Source: Pseudoduganella aquatica (GTDB taxonomy: Bacteria; Pseudomonadota; Gammaproteobacteria; Burkholderiales; Burkholderiaceae_D). Taken from it: a stretch of DNA of 48,714 nt. The notes below the pieces were generated by a model. It was not told the origin of the DNA. It did no database searches and was given only the letters and a program-made list of their open reading frames with translations. Positions 37,901-44,968 of this stretch are shown piece after piece. A program made the position numbers and the translations under genes. The stretch's first letter is position 1. Each line of letters begins with the position of its first letter. The DNA lies in the NCBI RefSeq assembly GCF_009857595.1, contig NZ_WWCU01000044.1:1-48714 (forward strand). The letters run 5' to 3'.

Positions 37901-40327
37901 ATGCAATTCTCTGAAAATTGGCTGCGCACTCTCGTCGATCCGAAAATGACGTCGGATGAACTGGCGCACATGCTGACCATGTCCGGCCTGGAAGTGGAAG
38001 AAGTCGAACCGGTGGCGCCGCCGTTCTCCAACGTGGTCGTGGGCCACGTGCGCGAAATGGCCAAGCATCCGGACGCGGACCGCCTCAACGTCTGCCAGGT
38101 GGACGTGGGCACCGGCACCCTGCTGAACATCGTCTGCGGCGCGCCGAACGTGCGCCCTGGCCTGAAAGTGGTGTGCGCCATGGCCGGCGCCGTGCTGCCG
38201 CCGGGCGCGGACGGCAAGCCGTTTGAAATCAAGGTGGGCAAGCTGCGCGGCGTGGAATCGCAGGGCATGCTGTGCTCGGCCAAGGAACTGAAGCTGTCGG
38301 AAGAGGGCTCGGGCCTGCTGGAACTGCCGGACGATGCGCCGGTGGGCCAGAACTTCCGCGACTACTACGCGCTGAACGACCTGAAATTCACCATCAAGCT
38401 GACCCCGAACAAGGCGGACTGCCTGTCGGTGCTGGGCGTGGCGCGCGAAGTGTCCGCGCTGACCGGCGTGCCGCTGACCGTGCCGGTGTTCCGCACCGTG
38501 CCGGTCACCATGCAGGAAGTGCTGCCGGTGAAAATCTCGGCGCCGGACCTGTGCGGCCGTTTCTCGGGCCGCGTGATCCGCAACCTGAACGCCAAGGCCG
38601 CCACCCCGGAGTGGATGAAGCAGCGCCTCGAGCGCAGCGGCCAGCGTTCGGTGTCGGCGCTGGTGGACATCTCCAACTACGTGATGCTGGAGCTGGGCCG
38701 TCCCACCCACGTGTTCGACCTGGCCAAGATCCACGGCGGCCTGGACGTGCGCTGGGGCAAGGCCGGCGAAACGCTGAAGCTGTTGAACGGTAACACCGTT
38801 GCGGTGGACGAGTGGGTCGGCGTGATCGCCGACGACAAGGAACTCGAATCGCTGGCCGGCATCATGGGCGGCGACGCCACCGCCGTGTCGCTGGACACCG
38901 AGTCCATCTACCTGGAAGCCGCATTCTGGTGGCCGAACGCCATCCAGGGCCGCGCCCGCAAGTACAACTTCTCGACCGACGCGGCGCACCGCTTCGAGCG
39001 TGGCGTGGACTACGCCACCACGGTCGAGCACATCGAGCGCATCACCGCGCTGCTGGTGGAAATCTGCGGCACCCCGGCCACGCAGGTGGGCCCGGTGGAC
39101 GACCAGGTCGTCAACGTGCCGCAGCCCAAGCCGGTACAGATGCGCACCGCGCGCGCCCAGAAAGTGATCGGCGTGCCGCTGACCGACGAGCTGGTGGCCG
39201 ACATCTTCAAGCGCCTGGGCCTGCAGTTCACGCTGGAAGCCGGCGTGTTCAGCGTGACGGCGCCGTCCTACCGCTTCGACATCGAAATCGAGGAAGACCT
39301 GATCGAGGAAGTGGCCCGCGTGTACGGCTTCGAGAACATTCCTGCCGTGGCTCCGGTGGCGCCGAACACCATGCGCATCGCGCCTGAAAACACGCGCTCC
39401 CTGTTCGCCGTGCGCCACCAGCTGGCCGACCTCGGCTACCAGGAAGTGGTGAACATGAGCTTTGTGGAAGCCCAGTGGGAACTGGACTTCAGCGGCAACG
39501 ACAATCCGATCAAGCTGCAGAACCCGATCGCCAGCCAGCTGAGCGTGATGCGCTCCTCGCTGATCGGCAGCCTGGTGGCCAATGTGCGCTACAACCTGAA
39601 CCGCAAAGCCAGCCGCGTGCGCGTGTTCGAGCTGGGCGCCATCTACCAGCGCGACGCCTCGGTGCAGGACGGCCCGCTGAGCGTGGCCGGCTACAGCCAG
39701 CCGCAGCGCGTGGCCGCGCTGGCCTACGGCCCGGTGGCCGACGAGCAGTGGGGCCAGGACAGCCGCGTGGTCGACTACTTCGACGTGAAGGCCGACCTGG
39801 AGCACCTGTTCGCGCCGCAAACGCTGCGTTTCAGCAAGGCTGCCCATCCCGGCCTGCACCCCGGCCGCTCGGCAAATATCGAGCTGGACGGCAAAGTGAT
39901 CGGCTTTATCGGCGAACTGCACCCGCGCTGGCTGCAAAAATACGACCTGCCGCAAGCGCCGGTGCTGTTCGAGGTGGATGCTATTGCCTTGCAGCAACGC
40001 AATGTGCCAAAATACAGCGAGATCTCCAAATTCCCCGGCGCCACGCGCGACCTGGCTTTGGTGGTGAAGCAGGCTGTGCCGGCACAGGATCTGCTCGACG
40101 CTTTCGCTGCCGCGCAGGCCGCGCATGCGCACGGCAAGTTTGTGCAAGCCATTGTTTTGTTTGATGAATATCGCGGCAAAGGGCTGGAGTCGGACGAGAA
40201 ATCGCTTGCTTTCCGCTTTAGCTTGCAAGATACTCAAAACACCCTGCAGGACGATGTGGTGGACGCGCTGATGAGTGCGCTGGCCGAGTCGGCGCAGCAA
40301 AAACACGGCGCCAAACTGCGCAGCTGA
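37901..40327 (+). CDS. pheT: Phenylalanyl-tRNA synthetase beta subunit
   Basis: The 808-residue subunit has the full bacterial layout: tRNA-binding OB domain (about 40-150, VVGHVREMAKHPDADRLNVCQVDVG), B3/B4 editing domain (FSGRVIRNLNAKAATPEWMKQRLERSGQRSVSALVDISNYVMLELG), B5 domain, a catalytic-like core and the C-terminal FDX-ACB anticodon domain (EISKFPGATRDLALVVKQAVPAQDLLDAF). It binds tRNA-Phe and edits Tyr-tRNA-Phe. A strong terminator follows. Confidence 0.98.
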   Translation: MQFSENWLRTLVDPKMTSDELAHMLTMSGLEVEEVEPVAPPFSNVVVGHVREMAKHPDADRLNVCQVDVGTGTLLNIVCGAPNVRPGLKVVCAMAGAVLPPGADGKPFEIKVGKLRGVESQGMLCSAKELKLSEEGSGLLELPDDAPVGQNFRDYYALNDLKFTIKLTPNKADCLSVLGVAREVSALTGVPLTVPVFRTVPVTMQEVLPVKISAPDLCGRFSGRVIRNLNAKAATPEWMKQRLERSGQRSVSALVDISNYVMLELGRPTHVFDLAKIHGGLDVRWGKAGETLKLLNGNTVAVDEWVGVIADDKELESLAGIMGGDATAVSLDTESIYLEAAFWWPNAIQGRARKYNFSTDAAHRFERGVDYATTVEHIERITALLVEICGTPATQVGPVDDQVVNVPQPKPVQMRTARAQKVIGVPLTDELVADIFKRLGLQFTLEAGVFSVTAPSYRFDIEIEEDLIEEVARVYGFENIPAVAPVAPNTMRIAPENTRSLFAVRHQLADLGYQEVVNMSFVEAQWELDFSGNDNPIKLQNPIASQLSVMRSSLIGSLVANVRYNLNRKASRVRVFELGAIYQRDASVQDGPLSVAGYSQPQRVAALAYGPVADEQWGQDSRVVDYFDVKADLEHLFAPQTLRFSKAAHPGLHPGRSANIELDGKVIGFIGELHPRWLQKYDLPQAPVLFEVDAIALQQRNVPKYSEISKFPGATRDLALVVKQAVPAQDLLDAFAAAQAAHAHGKFVQAIVLFDEYRGKGLESDEKSLAFRFSLQDTQNTLQDDVVDALMSALAESAQQKHGAKLRS

Positions 40328-40369
40328 CAGCGTAGCTGAGCACATCGCCAACCAGGCACAGGCATCCCA

Positions 40370-40403
40370 GGAATCCGGCCCTTGCCGGATTCCGGTTCTT
40401 TTT
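40370..40403 (+). terminator. Terminator between pheT and ihfA
   Basis: GGAATCCGGC (40370-40379) pairs perfectly with GCCGGATTCC (40384-40393) around CCTT. A T-rich tail ending in TTTTT follows. It overlaps the first codons of an extended reading of ihfA, which argues against that longer start. Confidence 0.88.
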
Positions 40404-40525
40404 ATAGGCAGGGCAGCAAAATTAATAATAACGACGTTGATACCGCCGTACTCGAGTCCGCTCTGGACGCCGAGCTGCACAGTGCGATGCTGGTGGCCAA
40501 GGTGCGCCAGGAAGCGGAAAAGGAC

Positions 40526-40834
40526 ATGCCCACGCTGACCAAGGCGGAGCTGGCGGAGTTGCTGTTCGAGCAGGTCGGCCTGAACAAGCGCGAAGCCAAG
40601 GACATGGTGGAAACCTTTTTTGACGAGATCCGCAACGCGCTCGAGCGCGGCGAGGCCGTCAAGCTGTCCGGGTTCGGCAATTTCCAGCTGCGCGACAAGC
40701 CGCAGCGACCCGGCCGCAATCCCAAGACCGGGGAAGAAATTCCCATTACCGCGCGCCGCGTGGTGACTTTCCATGCCAGCCAGAAGCTCAAGAGCATGGT
40801 CGAGGAAAGCAGTCCCATGGCGCGTGCCGCCTGA
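40526..40834 (+). CDS. ihfA: Integration host factor alpha subunit
   Basis: The 102-residue product from this start has the IHF-alpha sequence: LTKAELAELLFEQVGLNKREAKDMVETFFDEI, KLSGFGNFQLRDKPQRPGRNPKTGEEIPITARRVVTFHASQKLKSMVE, with the DNA-bending Pro in RPGRNP. IHF bends DNA in recombination and sigma54 transcription. The frame is open further upstream (ATG at 40487 and 40382), but 40382 lies inside the pheT terminator, and the conserved part begins at PTLTKAEL. Confidence 0.95.
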   Translation: MPTLTKAELAELLFEQVGLNKREAKDMVETFFDEIRNALERGEAVKLSGFGNFQLRDKPQRPGRNPKTGEEIPITARRVVTFHASQKLKSMVEESSPMARAA

Positions 40835-40847
40835 ATGAGGCCGCAGC

Positions 40848-41252
40848 ATGAACGATAGGCCAGGCAAGTCCGAACTGGTGGTGCTGCCGCCCATCCCCGC
40901 CAAGCGCTATTTCACGATAGGCGAGGTGAGCGAGCTGTGCGGCGTGAAGCCGCATGTGCTGCGCTACTGGGAGCAGGAATTCACCCAGCTCAAGCCCGTC
41001 AAGCGGCGCGGCAACCGGCGCTACTACCAGCATCATGAGGTGTTGCTGATACGCCGTATACGCGAATTGTTATATGAGCAGGGTTTTACCATTAGCGGGG
41101 CGCGCAACAAACTCGATAGCCGCAGTGCCGATCCGGCGCAGGCAGGGTATGATGAGTATGAGCACCAGGCGCCGCCAGTACAGGCGCCGCCGCCGCTGGA
41201 CCGGGACATGATACGCAGTGAACTGCAGGCCATTCTTGCCCTGCTGGGCTGA
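40848..41252 (+). CDS. MerR-family transcriptional regulator
   Basis: This 134-residue protein has a MerR-type winged helix (YFTIGEVSELCGVKPHVLRYWEQEFTQLKPVKRRGNRRYYQHHEVLLIRRIRELLYEQGFTISGARNKL, about residues 21-90) and a short Pro-rich tail without metal-binding cysteines. It follows ihfA by 13 nt, the standard order in Burkholderiales. Its ligand is unknown. A terminator follows. Confidence 0.93.
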   Translation: MNDRPGKSELVVLPPIPAKRYFTIGEVSELCGVKPHVLRYWEQEFTQLKPVKRRGNRRYYQHHEVLLIRRIRELLYEQGFTISGARNKLDSRSADPAQAGYDEYEHQAPPVQAPPPLDRDMIRSELQAILALLG

Positions 41253-41284
41253 AGGCCCTGCGGCCAGCAATGGCGGCACCAACG

Positions 41285-41307
41285 GGCGCGGACAGCGCCT
41301 TTTTTTT
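41285..41307 (+). terminator. Terminator after the merR gene
   Basis: GGCGC (41285-41289) pairs with GCGCC (41295-41299) around GGACA, followed by eight T. The stem is short but the T run is strong. Confidence 0.8.
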
Positions 41308-41396
41308 GCGTACAATAGCCATGCTACAGTAATAATATTATTATTTTGTAAGCGGAGCGCGGGACTTTCCCATACACGGAAGACACGAGGGAGCAC

Positions 41397-42029
41397 ATGA
41401 TACGCGTTGCCATATGTGACGATCATCAAATAGTCAGGGCTGGCTTCAAGCAGATTTTTTCGTCCGAGGACGACTTTAATGTGGTGGCGGAAGGCAGCAC
41501 CGGGCGCGAAGCGCTGGATATTGCCCGCCGCGAGATTTGCGACGTGCTGCTGCTGGATATCGCCATGCCGGACCAGTCCGGCATCGATACGCTGCGCACC
41601 ATACGCCAGGGCCAGCCGGACCTGCCGGTACTGATACTGTCCGGCTATCCGGCGCAGCAGTATGCGCTGAACCTGTTCAAGATGGGCGCCAACGGCTATC
41701 TGAACAAGGAATGCGAAGCCAACGAACTGATCACGGCGGTGCGCACCGTGCACCAGGGCCGCCGCTATGTGAGCTCGCAGGTGGGCGAACTGCTGGCGCA
41801 AAGCTTCGACCGCGACCCCAACACGGCGCTGCACACCGAGCTGTCGGACCGCGAGTTCCAGGTCTTTCTGCGCCTGGCGCGCGGCGCCACGGTGAGCGAT
41901 ATCGGCGTGGCGCTGTCGCTCAGCATCAAGACCGTCAGCACCTACCGCACCCGCATCATGGAAAAAATGGGCCTGCAATCGAACAGCGATCTGACCTATT
42001 ATGCAATGAAGAACAACTTGCTGGACTAA
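41397..42029 (+). CDS. NarL/FixJ-type response regulator
   Basis: This 210-residue protein has a receiver domain with acidic pocket CDDHQ (Asp8, Asp9), phosphoacceptor Asp54 (VLLLDIAMP) and conserved Ser/Thr-Lys region (ILSGYP, NGYLNK). A LuxR-type helix-turn-helix follows (LSDREFQVFLRLARGATVSDIGVALSLSIKTVSTYRTRIMEKMGL). The kinase at 42140 is its likely partner. An AT-rich 14-bp palindrome TAATAATATTATTA lies at 41330-41343 in its promoter. Confidence 0.95.
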   Translation: MIRVAICDDHQIVRAGFKQIFSSEDDFNVVAEGSTGREALDIARREICDVLLLDIAMPDQSGIDTLRTIRQGQPDLPVLILSGYPAQQYALNLFKMGANGYLNKECEANELITAVRTVHQGRRYVSSQVGELLAQSFDRDPNTALHTELSDREFQVFLRLARGATVSDIGVALSLSIKTVSTYRTRIMEKMGLQSNSDLTYYAMKNNLLD

Positions 42030-42090
42030 GCACGGGTCGAGCAGACCTGGGGCGCGCACGTTAGGAAACTGGTGCGGCGCAGCAAAAAAC

Positions 42091-42114
42091 GGCAGGGTCT
42101 ATAATGGCCCTGCC
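42091..42114 (+). promoter_or_regulatory. Palindrome enclosing a -10 box upstream of the kinase gene
   Basis: GGCAGGG (42091-42097) and CCCTGCC (42108-42114) flank a 10-nt loop with a perfect TATAAT (42100-42105). A -35 box is not evident. A regulator bound to the palindrome would cover the -10. Confidence 0.5.
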
Positions 42115-42139
42115 ATAAACGCTGCTCATCTAGCGAAGG

Positions 42140-43663
42140 ATGCCTATCAGGATGTATTTCACCGTCGACGCGGCGCCCCACCACAGACTGCCCCTGTACA
42201 AGACCGTACTGTGCGTCACCTGCGCACTGATACTGATCGTGAACGGCTTCAGCCTGTTTCACAACCTGCAATCACTCAGGGGCGCCAACTTCCAGTTGAG
42301 CCAGTCCTCGCGGGTGGCGGAACGCCTGCAATACCTGAACGTGCTGGTGCTCGACGCCGAGAGCAGCATGCGGGGCTATTTCGTGTCCGGCAAGGAGGCC
42401 TACCTGGGGCCGACGCGCACCGTCACCGCCGAGACCGAAGCCGAATTCAAGGAACTGGAACTGCTGCTGGCCGACAGCCCCTCGCAGCTGAAAAACCTGG
42501 CCCAGCTGCACACCATCGTGCGGCGCAAGCTGGCGCTGATGGGGCAGTCGATCGAGGTCTACCGGCATGGCGGACTGGACGACATCGTCAACATCGCCAA
42601 GGTCAGCGACGACCGCGCTTCGATGGACGAGCTGCGCCTGCTGGTCGTCATCATGGTGCAGGAGCAGAACGAAACGCTGGCCGCGCGCAGCGCCAGCTTC
42701 TACCAGCAATACCAGAAGACCGTGCTGCTGGGCATGGGCATCAACGCCGTGGCCATTTTCGTGCTGGTGATGTTCTACCAGCTGGTGCGGCGCAGCTTCC
42801 GCAACCAGGCGGCGGTCGAGCACGCCTTGCAGATGTCGAACGACAATCTCGAATCCATGGTGGCGCAGCGCACCGAGCAGCTGTCCGTGCTGTCGCGCCA
42901 CCTGATCAGCATCAGCGAGGAAGAAAAAGTGCGCCTGTCGCGCGAGCTGCACGACGAAATGGGCGCCCACCTCACGTCCATCAGCATGGACCTGGGCGCC
43001 GTCATGCAGCAGCTGCAAAAGACCGATCCGGAGCTGGCGGGCCAGCTCAAGCGCGCCCGCGCCACCTTGCTCGACGCGGTGGAAATGAAGCGCCGCATTA
43101 TCGAAAACCTGCGCCCCAGCCTGCTGGACAACCTGGGCCTGTGCGCCGCCATCGAAAGCTATTGCGAAGAATTCAGCCGCATGTCCACGCTGCCCTGCGA
43201 GACCGATATCGCGCGCCATATCGACGGCGTGGCCAAGGCGCGCGACGCCAGCCTGGCCATCGCCTTGTTCCGCATCGTGCAGGAATCGCTGACCAATATC
43301 CGCAAATACGCGCGCGCCACCAAGGTGACGGTGACGCTGACGTGCAGCGAGGAGTTGCTGGTGCTGCGCGTGATCGACGACGGGGTGGGCATCGAATCGA
43401 ACACGCTGGTGAAGCCGATGTCGCATGGCCTGCTGGGCATGCGGGAACGCGCGCTGCTGCTGGGCGGCACCCTGACCATCAGGCGCGGCCGCAACGACAA
43501 GGGGACGTGTATCGAGGTGCATATACCGCTGCGCGTCAAGGCCGATCTTGCCGAAGCGGGCCAGCCTAGCAGCCTGCCACGTCCACCAGCAGGCGGTCGT
43601 ACTCCGTCTTCGCCACCTTATAGCACTCGCCCGCATAGCGTTCCAAGCCTGAACGATCAATAA
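42140..43663 (+). CDS. Membrane sensor histidine kinase (CHASE3-like, HisKA_3 type)
   Basis: The 507-residue product has a membrane helix (about 20-40, TVLCVTCALILIVNGFSLF), a CHASE3-like helical sensor (about 45-185, LDAESSMRGYFVSGKEAYLGPTR), a second membrane helix (about 193-212), and a HisKA_3 domain with phospho-His271 in RLSRELHDEMGAHLTSISMD. The ATPase has N-box QESLTNIRKYA and G-boxes DDGVGIES and GLLGMRERALLLGG. It would phosphorylate the preceding regulator. ATG 42152 is an alternative start. The last ~33 codons overlap the Crp-like gene on the other strand by 98 bp. Confidence 0.93.
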   Translation: MPIRMYFTVDAAPHHRLPLYKTVLCVTCALILIVNGFSLFHNLQSLRGANFQLSQSSRVAERLQYLNVLVLDAESSMRGYFVSGKEAYLGPTRTVTAETEAEFKELELLLADSPSQLKNLAQLHTIVRRKLALMGQSIEVYRHGGLDDIVNIAKVSDDRASMDELRLLVVIMVQEQNETLAARSASFYQQYQKTVLLGMGINAVAIFVLVMFYQLVRRSFRNQAAVEHALQMSNDNLESMVAQRTEQLSVLSRHLISISEEEKVRLSRELHDEMGAHLTSISMDLGAVMQQLQKTDPELAGQLKRARATLLDAVEMKRRIIENLRPSLLDNLGLCAAIESYCEEFSRMSTLPCETDIARHIDGVAKARDASLAIALFRIVQESLTNIRKYARATKVTVTLTCSEELLVLRVIDDGVGIESNTLVKPMSHGLLGMRERALLLGGTLTIRRGRNDKGTCIEVHIPLRVKADLAEAGQPSSLPRPPAGGRTPSSPPYSTRPHSVPSLNDQ

Positions 43664-44378
43664 CGGTGATGTTGCCGCGGCGGTAGGTGATCAGGCCGTC
43701 TTCCTGCAGCTTGCCGGCGGCGGCGGTGATGCTTTCGCGGCGCACGCCCAGCATGATGGAAATCATTTCCTGGGTCACTTTCAGCTCATTGCTCAGCGAG
43801 CGGTCCAGGCGGTCCAGCAGCCAGCGGCACAGCTTCTGCTCGATGGAGCTGTGGCGGCCGCCGACGGCGTTCTGGGCCATCTGCGCGAACAGCGCGTGGT
43901 TGTAGCGCATCAGCAGCTGGGGCAGGGCGCCGCCCTGGTTGAAGGCCTCGCGCAGATGCTGGGCTTTCAGGCGGTAGCCGTAGCCGGCGCTCTGCACCAC
44001 GGCGCTGCACATGGCGCGCTCGCCGGGGAACATCGACACGCCCACCACGCCTTCATGGCCCACCACCGCGATCTCGGTGGTGGCGCCGTCCTCCATCACG
44101 TACAGCAGCGAGACGATGGCGGTGGTGGGGAAATACACATTGTCCAGCTTGCTGCCGAACTCGAACAGCTCCTTGCCGAAGGGCAGGGTCACCAGTTCCA
44201 GGTGTTCGAACAGCGATTCCAGGACTTCACGAGGCAAGGCGGCCAGCAGTTCGTTCTGCTGTGTACCGCTATAGCTGACAACCGGCCGGGACGCAACTTT
44301 GAATTCCCGCGAGCCGACGGGCATCGTCTGGGAGAGCGACAGTTTTGCGGTATCGCTGCTAAGTTGAGTGTTGTTCAT
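43566..44378 (-). CDS. Crp/Fnr-family transcriptional regulator
   Basis: This 270-residue protein has a cyclic-nucleotide-binding-like beta-roll (about 60-150, LELVTLPFGKELFEFGSKLDNVYFPTTAIVSLLYVMEDG) and a C-terminal HTH (LKVTQEMISIMLGVRRESITAAAGKLQEDGLITYRRGNITVID). The sensor lacks Fnr-type cysteines, and the phosphate-binding loop of Crp is not evident (VGHEGVVGVSMFPGERA). The start MNNTQ is chosen because GAGGAA lies about 6 nt upstream. Confidence 0.92.
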   Translation of the reverse strand: MNNTQLSSDTAKLSLSQTMPVGSREFKVASRPVVSYSGTQQNELLAALPREVLESLFEHLELVTLPFGKELFEFGSKLDNVYFPTTAIVSLLYVMEDGATTEIAVVGHEGVVGVSMFPGERAMCSAVVQSAGYGYRLKAQHLREAFNQGGALPQLLMRYNHALFAQMAQNAVGGRHSSIEQKLCRWLLDRLDRSLSNELKVTQEMISIMLGVRRESITAAAGKLQEDGLITYRRGNITVIDRSGLERYAGECYKVAKTEYDRLLVDVAGC

Positions 44379-44659
44379 TTTGTTCCTCACAGGCTAAGTA
44401 CAGGGCCGCAAGGGATGCCGGTTTGCTATCTCCGGGTGGGCTTCTGTTCTCGCTCCACTTTATCCATCGCGTTGTTAGCACTTTAGGCTCGTATGTGCCT
44501 GGCGAACATAAGACGGGGCACCGCTCCCGTGTAGGCTCCTTGCATGGAGCCTTGTCAGCCCAGTCCTACCGCAGCTAACCGCGGCGGCGCATGCGGAACG
44601 CATACTGGCTTCACAAAACCGGCCCAGGATGGCTGCACTTGGTCAAAAGGAGAAGGCAA
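44379..44659. other. 281-bp intergenic region with a perfect hairpin
   Basis: No gene is seen. GGCTCC (44534-44539) and GGAGCC (44546-44551) form a hairpin with loop TTGCAT. The divergent promoters of the Crp-like gene and the small membrane protein must lie here; no convincing boxes were found by eye. Confidence 0.5.
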
Positions 44660-44968
44660 ATGGGAAGATATGCAGGCATGCAGCAGTTCGGCCGGCAGCT
44701 AGGCCTGGTGGCGCTGGGCACGGCGCTGATACTGCTGGCGCCGCTGCTGGCGATGCAGTTCACCGATGAGGTGGCGTGGGACGGGTTTGATTTTGCCGCC
44801 GCCGCCGTGCTGCTGGCGGGCACCGGCCTGGTCTATCTGATCCTGGCGCGGCTGTTCCGCACCGCGCGCAGCAGGCTGCTGCTGGGCATGGCCATGGCGG
44901 CCGTGCTGCTGCTGGCGTGGGCGGAGCTGGCGGTGGGCGTGTTCGGCACGCCCTTCGCGGGAAGCTAG
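44660..44968 (+). CDS. Small uncharacterised inner-membrane protein
   Basis: The 102-residue product has three predicted membrane segments: LGLVALGTALILLAPLLAMQF, FAAAAVLLAGTGLVYLILA and LLLGMAMAAVLLLAWAELAVG. The start is set at ATG 44660, which has the excellent site AGGAGAAGG 3-4 nt upstream; earlier ATGs lack one. Similar small proteins with a PLLAMQFTDEV-like segment are, to my memory, common in proteobacteria and have no known function. Its stop shares CTAG with the convergent chemoreceptor gene. Confidence 0.85.
   Translation: MGRYAGMQQFGRQLGLVALGTALILLAPLLAMQFTDEVAWDGFDFAAAAVLLAGTGLVYLILARLFRTARSRLLLGMAMAAVLLLAWAELAVGVFGTPFAGS

Noticed and set aside
40382..40834. Long form of IHF alpha starting at 40382
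   Set aside because: This ATG lies inside the pheT terminator stem and has no ribosome-binding site; the conserved IHF sequence starts 48 codons later.
36749..40903. A 1384-codon open frame on the minus strand across pheS and pheT
   Set aside because: It is antisense to two certain genes, is His/Gln/Val/Ala-rich as expected from complementing GC-rich codons, and shows no domain.
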